A stretch of DNA of 64,000 nt, taken from contig CAZPUS010000003.1 in NCBI GenBank assembly GCA_964589825.1, positions 1 to 64,000 of the forward strand, given 5' to 3'. The notes below the pieces were generated by a model. The model searched no databases, was not told where the DNA came from, and saw only the letters and a program-made list of their open reading frames with translations. Made by a program: the position numbers and the translations under genes. Position 1 is the stretch's first letter. Each line of letters begins with the position of its first letter. This stretch comes from CAZPUS01 sp964589825 (lineage in GTDB: Bacteria > Fibrobacterota > Chitinivibrionia > Chitinivibrionales > WJKA01). Of this stretch, positions 1 to 10,200 are shown one piece after another.

Positions 1-25
1 CGAACCCCTGCACGCATAGAATAAA

Positions 26-1726
26 TTAAAATATTTGACTCCGTCCCCGTTTCCATTGCAATCTCATGGTGCAGCAAAACCGTGTGGTCTTTTGATTATA
101 AATCCCGAGTAGATAAATCCCCCTGGCCATCAATGCCGGCGTTGCTTCGCGTGTAAGGTTAATACGTACATCTAAATGATTTTTATGCAACGCACATTCG
201 CCTTTGCCAACCAACATACCATGCAGCGTGTAAATACCCGCCCCGTAATTTACGTTTTTGTCATATGGGAAATGAACCTTGATACGAATAACTGTAGAGC
301 CACTGCGTTCCACAATCAACTTCGCATTCCGATTCCCTTTATTTGATATAATCGTTCTCGTTGAAGTAGGGCCCTGATATTCATATGCACCGATGTCGAT
401 TCGACCCACTGTTCGCGGTTGTAAAGACGCGTCGAGCGCTCCAACCATCAATCCGGTCGTATCCGGAGTGCCGCTGTCAATACAGGGCGAGGCCGGCTTA
501 AGTGTAAAATCACCATGAGTAGAATCATTAAACAGGGGATTTGCATCCTGCACATCGGTTAATGTGCCGGAGTAATTGAATCCCGCTCCATTACCCTCGA
601 ATGCATCGACTCCCCCCTGCACAATACAATAAAAAAAATCGGGGTCTGCATATGTATACGATGCATCATACAGGTGTACTTGTTGCAAATAGTCTGAAGA
701 AACCGAACCCGCCGTATTACCCCAAAGTATCATGTTGCTACAGGTAGGAGAAGTTGCACGAAAATAGATTCCGCCACCCGATGTAAAGGCATGGTTATAG
801 GCAATAGTATTGTTGGTCCATGTATCCGAGTCCAGGACGTCAACGTAGAGGCCACCGCCTTCCAGGGCGGTATTGTTGGTAATTTGATTGTTTATTATAT
901 CACCACGTTCCCAACAGTAGACTCCTCCACCGTATCCAGTACCGTCGGCAGCTATATTGCTGTCAACAACACAATGGCTCAGAAAAACACGCTGTGCATT
1001 GACCGCTCCTCCGTCACGGTCCGCGTAATTACCTCTGAATTTGCTGTGTGTTATACGTACTGTAAGCAGGCCCTCGGCAAAGATCCCCCCTCCGTTGAGC
1101 GCAGAGTTTCCATAAAACACGCATTTGTCAACTTTCAGGCCGCTCTCCTTACAATATATCCCTCCTCCATCAAAAAAAGCGCTGTTGTCGTACATCCGGG
1201 TATTGTCTACCACTATTGACGCAGATTGTGCATATATCCCACCACCCTGCTGCGCAAGATTGTTAACTACGGTACAATTGGAAATACGTAGTTTATTAAA
1301 TCCCGACACATAAAATGCTCCGCCATAATTATTATCCTGCTGTGCCCCTCCGCTTCCTTGTGCATGGCTGAATCTGCAATACTCAAATATCGACGAATCA
1401 TTTGAGGAGGCCGTAGCATAGTATCGTATCCCATGCCATCGTAATGAAGTGTCTTTCGCCGTAAAGACTATACTGTCTGCTTCGGTTGCTGAGGCATGCA
1501 GCGTGCCATCTACTATGAGTTTGAAAAAACCGGTAAAAAAAACATGGGTGCCGGGGGCAATTGAAACGATAACTCCATCCGTAATCACGGTCTTGCCCGT
1601 CACCAGCACAGAGTCTGTATCCCACACCGTATTTTGACGGACCGAATCGGCAACCTCGATGTGATCGGCCCGGGAGCTGACGCATAGCAATACCATACTA
1701 AATACCACAACGTGTGCAATTCTCAT
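26..1726 (-). CDS. Secreted beta-helix (PMP-like) surface protein
   Basis: A 566-residue secreted protein of unknown function. The chosen ATG at 1726 sits 5 nt after AAGGAG and opens a signal peptide (MRIAHVVVFSMVLLCVSSRA). The middle has about eight GGGIY/GGAFY/GGGVY turns with N-rich strands, as in polymorphic outer-membrane-protein right-handed beta-helices. Next comes a choice-of-anchor-Q-like block (NPLF, SPCIDSG, DIGAYE). The last ~80 residues (GIYTLHGMLVGKG, then GIYLLGIYN) resemble a type A type-IX-secretion sorting domain. Family knowledge suggests a surface-exposed or secreted adhesin-like or glycan-associated role; the substrate is unknown. The reading frame stays open upstream to a second, SD-preceded start (see 1727-1933). 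It is divergent from the rSAM pair. Confidence 0.8.
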   Translation of the reverse strand: MRIAHVVVFSMVLLCVSSRADHIEVADSVRQNTVWDTDSVLVTGKTVITDGVIVSIAPGTHVFFTGFFKLIVDGTLHASATEADSIVFTAKDTSLRWHGIRYYATASSNDSSIFEYCRFSHAQGSGGAQQDNNYGGAFYVSGFNKLRISNCTVVNNLAQQGGGIYAQSASIVVDNTRMYDNSAFFDGGGIYCKESGLKVDKCVFYGNSALNGGGIFAEGLLTVRITHSKFRGNYADRDGGAVNAQRVFLSHCVVDSNIAADGTGYGGGVYCWERGDIINNQITNNTALEGGGLYVDVLDSDTWTNNTIAYNHAFTSGGGIYFRATSPTCSNMILWGNTAGSVSSDYLQQVHLYDASYTYADPDFFYCIVQGGVDAFEGNGAGFNYSGTLTDVQDANPLFNDSTHGDFTLKPASPCIDSGTPDTTGLMVGALDASLQPRTVGRIDIGAYEYQGPTSTRTIISNKGNRNAKLIVERSGSTVIRIKVHFPYDKNVNYGAGIYTLHGMLVGKGECALHKNHLDVRINLTREATPALMARGIYLLGIYNQKTTRFCCTMRLQWKRGRSQIF

Positions 1727-1933
1727 TATCGGCTCCTTGAGGCCTTTGGCGTATACCGTGCAATAGACTATGCCATCCGTATCTGCCTGCACCTTACGGT
1801 GCTCATGCCGGATGGCTCCCCGGTATACACCCAGATCCTTTTCTATCTGCCGCTTCACTGTTTCGGGTTCATCCGCCATACGGACCTCCTCTGTCGTAAC
1901 CGCTTTATCGTACTTCTTTTTTGACTGCTGCAT
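1727..1933 (-). other. In-frame upstream extension with its own ribosome binding site
   Basis: The beta-helix frame continues upstream without a stop to ATG 1933 (also ATG 1939). A strong GAGGAGG lies 7 nt before ATG 1933. The 69 added residues are charged and cytoplasmic-looking (KKKYDKAVTTEEVRMADEPE, then AIRHEHRKVQADTDG) and run straight into the signal peptide. The inner SD (AAGGAG) is formed by codons for K-E-P just before the signal-peptide Met. This could be a regulatory leader peptide, a small protein that lost its stop codon, or a true N-terminal extension. No known domain was recognised. Confidence 0.45.
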
Positions 1934-2481
1934 AGACATACCTCCTCTGATCGTTACTAAAGATAATATCGGCTTCGGTATGTCTACAAAATCAGAGAAG
2001 GATCAGTCAAGTGGACTTTCAATGCCGGATACTCTTTTTGCCGTACACAAATGCCGTCGTGCCTGGTCACTGCGGTGAAAAGAAACCGTATTTCTTTTTT
2101 TTCCTGCAACACAGGATCTTCTATGCCGGGCCGGTACTGTGACACGCAGCGGGATGTGGCATGGGATGAAATATACTGCTTTCATATTCAACACCGCAAC
2201 GCGCGGTGTCATGTCCTGGCTGTCAAGCTGCGGTGAGTGAATACACCGTTTTCTGTTATGACACCGATGGATGCGTAGATTGTGGTGAGAGCTGCGCGGT
2301 TTGCCATTAACTTCTTGTTTATTAATGTTTTTTTATTTTCAGTGGGTTAGCCGCTTTTGGTTATTTTATAGGCATTTTCAGTATACACCAACTCCTTTTG
2401 CAGGTTGCATGACCGTATCCGGTATTGTATATTTAGTATTGTATTCGATACGTTTACCTGTCCTTTGCCAAGGAGGTCGTC
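1934..2481. other. Divergent intergenic region
   Basis: 548 bp between the divergent beta-helix and rSAM-partner genes. It holds the candidate promoter at 2405-2433 for the rightward pair and the SD for the leftward gene. Open frames inside it are short, have no SD and show no protein-like composition. No repeat, RNA gene or mobile-element trace was seen. Confidence 0.5.
2405..2433 (+). promoter_or_regulatory. Candidate sigma-70 promoter of the rSAM pair
   Basis: TTGCAT (2405-2410), a 17-bp spacer and TATATT (2428-2433), ending about 48 bp before the ATG at 2482. The match to TTGACA/TATAAT is moderate and the spacing ideal. It is identified only by motif. Confidence 0.4.
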
Positions 2482-3372
2482 ATGGCACGACATATCGCAC
2501 GGGTCCCGGGGCACTTCAGCAGGACGTTTTTCAAGGGTCTGAGCATAATCATTACCTTTATTGTATCGCTGGTAACCTATGCCACCGGGCAGGCACCGAT
2601 CACGAGCGGTGAGGAACAAGCCTCTTCCTCACCGCTGAAATCCTTCATGGCGGCCGTGCAAAACACCTCCGGCGACCCGGTCATGGAATACGGTATACAA
2701 CCCCTGTACGGCGTAGTCGACTACGGCATGCCGTATGCAAAATTCTCGATCAAAGGCCATATCCGCACCGGCGACGCACAGGAGCCGATCAAAAATATAC
2801 AGGTCACCCTGCGGGATACTGCGAGCGATATCGTGCATGATACCACGCATAGCGACAGTACGGGCGCTTTTGCATTCGATACGGTCCAGGGCTCACCGTG
2901 GAATAATACCTGGATACTGAACGCGGTGGATATCGACGGAAATGATAACGGCGGACTTTACGACTCTACCGATACGCTTGTTACCATACCGACCGACAGT
3001 CTCAAGGGCGGAGACGGTGAATGGTATCGGGGTGCGGCGGGAACCGACATAGCCCTTTTTATGGAAAAACACGGCACCGCAATAACACAACCGGTGGCAG
3101 ACCGAGCGTTTGTGAGCCGGGCCGACATACAAAGTAACGACAACGGTCACGGCTACGCGGACATCGTATATGCCCTACCTCACAGCGGACGAACCGTTAT
3201 GGGTCTGTATGACGGCAGCGGACGGCTGATACGTACACTGTTAAAGGATATAAAACAAACCGGACGTTACTACATGCGCATAAACACGTCTCGCCTGGGC
3301 GCGGGCACGTATTATGTAAAGCTTCGCAGCGGCGGTGATGCTGCGGTTACGATTTTGCCGATAGTCAAATGA
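2482..3372 (+). CDS. Secreted partner of the rSAM/lipoprotein system, with CTD
   Basis: A 296-residue exported protein. ATG 2482 follows AGGAGG by 5 nt. A signal/anchor segment (IIITFIVSLVTYATG, ~22-36) is followed by a Ser-rich linker, then YGVVDYGMPYAKFSIKG (~76-92) and a transthyretin-like repeat (PIKNIQVTLRD, TGAFAFDT). This layout matches the putative lipoproteins of the rSAM/lipoprotein system (TIGR04134-like) from memory. The last ~70 residues (LYDGSGRLIRTLL, LGAGTYYVKLR) form a FlgD/type-A CTD-like domain. The protein contains no cysteine, so it cannot be a lipoprotein, unlike the family name. Its stop overlaps the start of the radical SAM gene (ATGA), which implies translational coupling. 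It may be the modified substrate or a partner; function unproven. Confidence 0.75.
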   Translation: MARHIARVPGHFSRTFFKGLSIIITFIVSLVTYATGQAPITSGEEQASSSPLKSFMAAVQNTSGDPVMEYGIQPLYGVVDYGMPYAKFSIKGHIRTGDAQEPIKNIQVTLRDTASDIVHDTTHSDSTGAFAFDTVQGSPWNNTWILNAVDIDGNDNGGLYDSTDTLVTIPTDSLKGGDGEWYRGAAGTDIALFMEKHGTAITQPVADRAFVSRADIQSNDNGHGYADIVYALPHSGRTVMGLYDGSGRLIRTLLKDIKQTGRYYMRINTSRLGAGTYYVKLRSGGDAAVTILPIVK

Positions 3373-4532
3373 ACCCTACCCGTATCCCTCTCAAAAAACG
3401 GGTGCTGCTGGAGCTGTACCGTCTCAAACGTGCAGTCGATACCCGGGCACACGAGCTGCGCTATTTGTTCTGGGAGTGCACCCTGCGCTGCAACCTCAAC
3501 TGCGTGCACTGCGGCAGCGACTGCCTGCACGACGCCACGGTGCCGGACATGCCACTGGCCGATTTTCTCCGGGTTGTTGACTCCATCAAGGACAAGGTGA
3601 CCCCGCAAAAAACCACCATCGCCATTACAGGCGGCGAGCCGCTCATGCGTGACGATCTCGAAACATGCGGGCACGAGCTGTACAAACGCAACTTCCCCTG
3701 GGGGTTCGTAACGAACGGCTACGGGCTCACCCGCTCGCGATACGAACGGCTGCTGGATGCCGGGCTTCGTTCCCTGACCATCAGCCTCGACGGCCTGCAG
3801 GCGAACCACGACTGGTTTCGCGGCCAACAGGGCTCCTTCGAGCGTGCGGTCAAGGCAATCGGCCTGGCGGCCAAGACAGACGGTATCATCTTCGATGTAA
3901 TCACCTGCACCAACCGGCGCAATTTCAACGAGCTGAGACGCATCAGGAAACTGCTCAAAGACCTCGGTGTAAAGAACTGGCGCGTAACCACAGTCTTTCC
4001 CAAAGGACGCGCCGCGGAAAACGACGAACTCAAAGTCACGGATAAACAATTCGTGCAGCTACTCGATTTCATCGTCGAGACAAAACGCAGCCACGGTATC
4101 CGTACCAATTACGGCTGTGAGGGTTTTCTGGGCGTTTACGAAGGCATCGCGCGTGACAATTTCTTTCTCTGCGCCGCCGGAATCGTAGTTGGCTCGGTGC
4201 TGGTAGACGGCTCCATCTCCGCCTGCCCCAGCCTGCGCGACGACTATATCCAGGGCAATATATATAAAGACGACTTCTGGGACGTGTGGACCAGCCGCTT
4301 CGACGTCATGCGCAACCGTCGCTGGACCAAAACCGGCATGTGCGCTTCATGCTCCCAGTATCGCTTCTGCCTGGGTAACGGCCTGCACCTTCGTGACGAA
4401 AAAACCGGTGCGCTTTTGCAGTGTCATTATGAAAAGCTGCATAACGGCATGCGGAGACTGCGGGAGGAAAACACACAGCCGCACACGTCTGTGTCACGGT
4501 ATCGGAGCGGCAATTACAACTCACCAGGGTAG
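3369..4532 (+). CDS. Radical SAM/SPASM enzyme, rSAM/lipoprotein system
   Basis: A 387-residue radical SAM protein. The [4Fe-4S]-SAM motif is C41-x3-C45-x2-C48 (CNLNCVHC), with GGEP at 88-91. The C-terminal half has a SPASM-like cysteine set (C268, C286, C325, C328, C334, C352) for auxiliary clusters. The SPASM architecture is typical of peptide/protein-modifying maturases. The tandem arrangement after a TTR-like secreted protein with the YGxPYAxFxIKG segment matches the family I know as TIGR04133 (rSAM/lipoprotein system), mostly described in Bacteroidetes. The start codon overlaps the upstream stop by 4 nt, so the pair should be made in fixed ratio. The reaction is unknown; the adjacent secreted protein is the natural candidate target. 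Confidence 0.85.
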   Translation: MNPTRIPLKKRVLLELYRLKRAVDTRAHELRYLFWECTLRCNLNCVHCGSDCLHDATVPDMPLADFLRVVDSIKDKVTPQKTTIAITGGEPLMRDDLETCGHELYKRNFPWGFVTNGYGLTRSRYERLLDAGLRSLTISLDGLQANHDWFRGQQGSFERAVKAIGLAAKTDGIIFDVITCTNRRNFNELRRIRKLLKDLGVKNWRVTTVFPKGRAAENDELKVTDKQFVQLLDFIVETKRSHGIRTNYGCEGFLGVYEGIARDNFFLCAAGIVVGSVLVDGSISACPSLRDDYIQGNIYKDDFWDVWTSRFDVMRNRRWTKTGMCASCSQYRFCLGNGLHLRDEKTGALLQCHYEKLHNGMRRLREENTQPHTSVSRYRSGNYNSPG

Positions 4533-4590
4533 ACTCCCCTCATTCAGACCAAACACCTGAACAATTCCCGCACAAATGGACCGAAGGATA

Positions 4591-5112
4591 TTATTGATCG
4601 CTCAATGCGTGCAAGAGATGGGTTCTCACCCATTCTTTTTTTTCCTTCGAGCTCATCTCTTCGGTCGCAGTTGAAACCGCATCAACCGCCTCGGCATTCC
4701 GTTTTTGTAAAGCATTGACAAGCCCCTCACGGTGTTTTTCTTCAAACCATCTGCCGCATGTCACAAAAAGATGAACCTGCCTGCCATCGAAATCCTTTAC
4801 CGATTTGACCCATTTGCGCACCGGTGACATCATATTAAACGCCATTATTCTGCTGTACATAACGATATGATCATACCCGGATACATCTTTTTTCCCGTTT
4901 TCTTTCACCGCACACTCTTCGTATTGTACGTAACTGCGGTCGAGTGCATTGCGAAATGTCGAAATAAAAAAACGGGAATCCTCATCCTCGATATCGTATA
5001 CAAACAAAACCGACGCGTGTGTCGTATCAGCAGTTTCTTCCCCGACTGTCACCTTCGCTATATTGAATACCATAACGGTGATTATCATTGCCGTTGCAGT
5101 CACATTTCGCAT
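4591..5112 (-). CDS. Secreted flavodoxin-like protein
   Basis: A 173-residue protein. ATG 5112 follows AAAGGAG by 7 nt. An N-terminal signal peptide (ATAMIITVMVFNIAKVTVG) is followed by a flavodoxin-like order of strands: SVLFVYDIEDEDS, DHIVMYSRIMAFNMMSPVRKW and GRQVHLFVTCGR. This resembles the GSPIWxxxxxxPVRxFL / VALFxTCGG segments of flavodoxin-fold proteins, but the FMN phosphate loop (TxTGNT) is replaced by DIEDEDS, so FMN binding is doubtful. A signal peptide on a flavodoxin fold is unusual. It is transcribed toward the rSAM gene and probably monocistronic. Function unknown. Confidence 0.65.
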   Translation of the reverse strand: MRNVTATAMIITVMVFNIAKVTVGEETADTTHASVLFVYDIEDEDSRFFISTFRNALDRSYVQYEECAVKENGKKDVSGYDHIVMYSRIMAFNMMSPVRKWVKSVKDFDGRQVHLFVTCGRWFEEKHREGLVNALQKRNAEAVDAVSTATEEMSSKEKKEWVRTHLLHALSDQ

Positions 5113-5348
5113 AGTATTGCTCCTTTTATGGTAAAATAATCACGATAGTAATAATACAGCCGTATCCCGAAAAATAAGGGCTCCAACACCCGATACCTCA
5201 TAGCTCTGACCTGCTACGTCTCATTTTTCGGAACACTGATAAAATACGTTTTCGCCTTTGTGTCTGGTATACACGTCCCGCCATATATGTACATGAATTC
5301 GCAACGCGTCACCGTGGTTCCTTTGTATTGACACTGCATTCCATGTCG

Positions 5349-7238
5349 TTAAAACGCCTGCCCGATACCCACATGCACCGCAAGAGGGAAATCTTTTTTT
5401 ATTCGTGCATTGAGTTGCAGCCCGCAATCAGCCCTGAGCACACCGATAAATGTCTCAACACGCAGCCCGGCACCCGGGTTGAACCGCAGCCCTTTTGTAA
5501 AGGTGTCATACGATATTCCATATTGACCGGTATTTTCATGATTCCATACCCCACCCGCATCGAAAAACAAAACACCGCCCAGCACGCCCCACCACTGCAT
5601 ACGCAACTCCACAAGATTACACGCAACAAAAAGATCTCCCCCTGCAGGAGCCCCGTCAATGCTGTCGCTTTCAGTACGAAGTGCATGATAGCGATACCCC
5701 CGCATGACATCGGCGCCTCCGAGATAAAAGCGCTCCTGCACAGGCAGCACCTCCGTACTCCCATGGGTAAATGCAATTCCTGCACGAAGACCGGTTGCAA
5801 GAATAATCCCGTCGGATAACGACAGATATTTCGTCAGTAGACCCCGGGTACGAATGAACTGATTACCCTTTCTGCCGCTCAGCCCCGCAAAGTCGACATC
5901 AAAAGAGGCCGTGCGTCCACCGGACGGATCAAGCGTATTGTCCCGGGTATCGTGTACCACCCCGGAACTGATACTGTTTGTTTGTCCGTATTCTTGCGTA
6001 TCCGCCACAGTGGTAATCGTATCTATTAACGCACGCTCCCATCGATGGCGCGTATATCCCTCAACCGAATTGCTCAGCGCGGCGCTTACACGGGAGTCGA
6101 TACTCACGAATCTCCCCGAATAGTTCACCTCGTTTTCGCGTCGGAAAGAAACCTGTTCACTCCATTCAAGGTCGTAACTCGTACGCAGCGGGATTTCGAT
6201 ACCGCCCTGTGCCATGTAACCGGGGGTCCACCGCACAAAGTTGAGCTCGCCCTGTACCCCGACGCGATATCCTGCACTGAATACATTATCGTAGGATGTC
6301 TCCGCACGCGCTCGAATGTTTTCGTGTGTATGAAACCCCACACTCGTCTGGGCCCGAAGGTAGCGGGCTTCTGTCAGCGAGATACGTACATCGCGCTGCA
6401 CGGTATCCGTACTCATCATGCCGTTATCGGACTCGGTATCCCGATAATCGACATATACAAGCGAAAAAAGATCGGTCGCATAAAGACGGCTTACCGTGTT
6501 CCGGATACCCTCACGGGTAAGCACCTCCCCCGGATAAATCCGTATTTCGTGACGTACCACCGAGGGGCGAACTTTCTCCAGCCCATTTAAACGTACCGAA
6601 TCGGTCACGATAACCGGCCCTTCATCCACCATAAAGTGCACACGCGCACCGAGTGAGTCGTTGACAAACGATATTTGGTGCGACACCCGCGCTTCCAGCA
6701 AGTTACGACGCGCACACAGATTAGCGAGCATATCGTTTACACCCATTATGCGCTGCGAGGTAAGCACCTTCCCGGTGTCCGCGCTTATCTGTTTTCGCAG
6801 GCTGTCAAGGTCCAGCGCACCATTGGTCGATATCCGTATATGCGCTATCCTGGTTAAAGGCCCCGGCTTTACAGAAAGTTCGATACGGACACCGCGGGTG
6901 GCAGGCCTCTTCTGTATGGAATCGATCGACACACGGCTTTTCACATGACCTTTGCTGACATAGTAGGCCCGAATGCGTCGCACATCGTTTTGCAATACAC
7001 TTCGACGATACGTAACGCGCGAGAAAGGCCTGGGATTCATCTCCATCATCTCCCTGAGCCGCCTGGTGACAAAAAAACCGGTACCATCGATCGAAAGAGT
7101 ACGTACGTAATATTCATCCGTATTTCGCGCACTCAAAAACGGAAATGCGGGGGCAACGCTGCAGGCACATAACAGCAAAAAAAGAACGCGCCTGCTGCAC
7201 ATGGCGCGTATTTTCAGATTGATTTGTATCGGCCACAT
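5349..7238 (-). CDS. Omp85-family outer membrane protein (TamA/BamA-like)
   Basis: 629 residues: a signal peptide near residues 13-36, about three POTRA-like repeats (e.g. YYVRTLSIDGTGFFVTRRLR, then FMVDEGPVIVTDSVRLNG) to about residue 270, then a 16-strand-type barrel ending in a terminal Phe (GIGQAF). DTRDNTLDPSGG and YLGGADVMRGYRY are classic surface-antigen (Omp85 barrel) motifs. It starts 10 nt after the tamB stop codon, so it very likely works with TamB in outer-membrane protein or lipid transport, as a TamA analogue; general BamA cannot be excluded by eye. An alternative start at Met13 (7202) has no SD. The upstream AGGAG is 12-13 nt from the chosen ATG. Confidence 0.85.
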   Translation of the reverse strand: MWPIQINLKIRAMCSRRVLFLLLCACSVAPAFPFLSARNTDEYYVRTLSIDGTGFFVTRRLREMMEMNPRPFSRVTYRRSVLQNDVRRIRAYYVSKGHVKSRVSIDSIQKRPATRGVRIELSVKPGPLTRIAHIRISTNGALDLDSLRKQISADTGKVLTSQRIMGVNDMLANLCARRNLLEARVSHQISFVNDSLGARVHFMVDEGPVIVTDSVRLNGLEKVRPSVVRHEIRIYPGEVLTREGIRNTVSRLYATDLFSLVYVDYRDTESDNGMMSTDTVQRDVRISLTEARYLRAQTSVGFHTHENIRARAETSYDNVFSAGYRVGVQGELNFVRWTPGYMAQGGIEIPLRTSYDLEWSEQVSFRRENEVNYSGRFVSIDSRVSAALSNSVEGYTRHRWERALIDTITTVADTQEYGQTNSISSGVVHDTRDNTLDPSGGRTASFDVDFAGLSGRKGNQFIRTRGLLTKYLSLSDGIILATGLRAGIAFTHGSTEVLPVQERFYLGGADVMRGYRYHALRTESDSIDGAPAGGDLFVACNLVELRMQWWGVLGGVLFFDAGGVWNHENTGQYGISYDTFTKGLRFNPGAGLRVETFIGVLRADCGLQLNARIKKDFPLAVHVGIGQAF

Positions 7239-7248
7239 AATTGAATAG

Positions 7249-10200
7249 TTACTCCTGAAGTTTTAGTTTGAAATCGACACCGGTATTGCCCCGGGCATCC
7301 CGTTCTGCACTGAAATACAAATGCGGCAGCATCTTCCAGGTGATGACGCTTCGGTGCGCATCATCCGATCCGATTTCTCCATAGTACTCAAGGCGCAACC
7401 GTTCGGTCAGTTGTTTTTGAAAGGACACGGAGACATCCTCTCCTGAGGAGATCGATTGCAGCACGTTGTCCGATATAGAGACCTCCTCCAGATCGAACAA
7501 CTGCGAAATATTTTTCTCGGTATAGGCCGACATACGGGAACCGATCAGTCGTCGGGCCGTAGTGCGGGAAGTGCCAGCCATCCCCCGCCCTCCACCTGAA
7601 AGGACGTCAGGACTGCCGGTCATGATCATCGAGACGATTTCGGGTTCCGAAAGAGGCGGCGTCGACTCGAGCGTGGCCTGCAACTGACGCAATGTGCCCT
7701 CCAGTCTGAGGCGTATTTCATACGGTCTCTGCGCCGACCCGCTCCGTATCGACGTGCGGGCCCCTACCCTAATGCGCGTATCGTTGATATCGCTTCCGGC
7801 CGCGATCATGGAAAGGCGGGTGATGCTGAACTCTTTGTCAAGATAGCGCAGCGTTCCCCGGTCTCCCCTGATATTACCCTCTATGAACGGTTTGGCCGGT
7901 GTGCCCCTTATTTCGAGCACGCCACCGAGCCGGGTTCGAATTTCTCCTGCATATTCGAGAAGCCCCACAGGGACCACATGTACGTCGAATGAATCTGGAA
8001 TGACCACACGTATATTCACATCTATTTTGTCAAGGTTATCCGATGCACCTCCCAGAATGAGCCCTGCATCCGGAACCGGACGGGCGATGGTATAATCGAG
8101 TTGTGACGGAGCCGTTCTCATCATACCATGAACGGTCACTGCCGAATCCGTTTTCGCCTCAACGAACACAGACATTGTATCGATCCCGCCGGAAAATACC
8201 GGTTCACTCTTCAGCCGCACGTCTTCGGCAACCACATTGAACCCTGCGTTGCGAAGCCCTTGCTGCAGAGACCATCCCGCTCCCCCGTGTGCCCGGATAC
8301 GCCCTGTACCCCATACAAAGTCGAATGTATCGAGTACGAGGGTATCCGCATTATAGAATGCTCCCATCCGGAGTGGACCTATTCCGGGATCCACACCCTG
8401 TAGCGTAAATCGTGCGTTACGCACTCCAATGCGTCCCTTGACAGGTATATCGGTGTGGCGATTTCCTGCTCTGGAACGGATACTTCCGCGTGCATGAACG
8501 ACTCCACTGTCAACTACGGCAAAGGACCCTAAAAACGGCTGCACGAGACCCAAAGGAATTGCTGATACAGCATAGTCAAGGCTGAAATACTCGCTGTGCA
8601 GGATATTGTGTGAGGTATCGATCAAAGGTATCGTTGCCGAGGCAGCGATCGACCCTTTACCCACCGATCCGAGTAGGGTATCGATGTGAACGAAACTGTC
8701 CGCCAGCATCGCTCGTACCAGCAGTGTATCTATACTGCCGTACGAGGTCCGTATTGGCGCATCGGAAGCAAGAATAAATGTGTTGCTGTCGGCATGTGTT
8801 GCATTGAGCAACGACTGTGCCGTAAGATGTATCCGTTGAAAAAGCGTATCGTCCTGATTCACTGCACATCCCGCGTCCATAATCCGGAATCCTCCGTCAG
8901 GAAGGTAGATATCCCGCAGTCCCCGAATTCGTGCATTGCATGAGGCTGTCCCCCACACCGTCAGCGTACTTTCTATGCAGCAGCTCAGCGGCTCCAGATC
9001 CATTTTTTCCACAGAAAGCTGCACCAGCGTATCCGCTTTCAGAGCCGCTTCTTCGGAAAGCGGCAGTACTGCATCGATAGTCACGAGGCCTTGTTGATAT
9101 GAGCCTGAAAGAGTCCCCCGCAATATCGATGTATCGACCAGTGCGTTGAGAGTAAGCGTATCGAATACCCGACGCCTGTTAAGATAGACCTTTTGTGCCC
9201 GCAGCCAGAGACGTGTATGCGGCCGGGCAATATCCCCGTATATGGATAACGATGCATCCGCATATCCTCCGACATGTATTCTTTTGGGAATGAGCGAAGA
9301 ATAGGTGCCGGCGTAGATATCATCGAGCGCAAGATCCATATTCATAAAATCCCGATAGAATTTCGCATTGTATGACACATGCGTGCAATCCCCTGCGGTC
9401 GCGGTAGTAGCCACGCCCGCCCTGCTTTTGATACGTAATGTATCACCAAAGTCGATACGGCCCCTTCCCCGCAAAAAGACGCTGTCGCGTTGCGCATAGA
9501 GTCCCTGCAGCAGAAGACGCCGATCGCGATAGTCAAGCCGGGTAGCCAGGCTGTCGAGTGCAATCCCGGCTATGGTAGTATTGCGCGTACGAAGCCGTCC
9601 CCGGACATCGGGTTCGGTAACCGGTCCGTGAAACTCCACATCAAGTGATCCCTCCGCTGCGTAATCCTCGAGACCAGCCATCCTCGTTAGCACGCTATCA
9701 AAAAGGCCGCTGACCTCAGCGTAGCCTGTGCGCCAGAAGAACCCTGCCGCTTTTTTTTCAAATCCCGCATAAAGCGTATCCAGATCCAGCCCCCGGTATC
9801 CGACCCCTCCCGCGGTCATTGTACCGGATACCTGCACCATGTCGGGTCCAGTATCGAAAACGATCCGTGAAGCTGCACCGCCCCTGCCCCTGACACCGTT
9901 AATTCCAAGCACAGATGCGGCAGAAGGTTTTAAATGAACAACTGCTTCGCCCTGCACCGCATCGATTGCACCGATATGCCCCTCTGCATTCACCATTGCG
10001 GCATCCCGCATTTGTGCGTCGAGACGCCATTTCCCTTGTTTGTTTTTTCGTGCATCCGCATTGATCACGGCATCTGTCCTCGCATTGGGGGCGAAAACCT
10101 GCATTCCAACGCAAACACTTTCCGGCACTGCCGGTTTCAACGGTCCACGGGTAAAAAGCTGCGCATGCACCGATGCCCCCTTTGCAAGCGCCGGTAATGC

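Noticed and set aside
2482..2600. Lipobox in the rSAM partner protein
   Set aside because: The protein has no cysteine anywhere, so the family label 'lipoprotein' cannot apply to this member.
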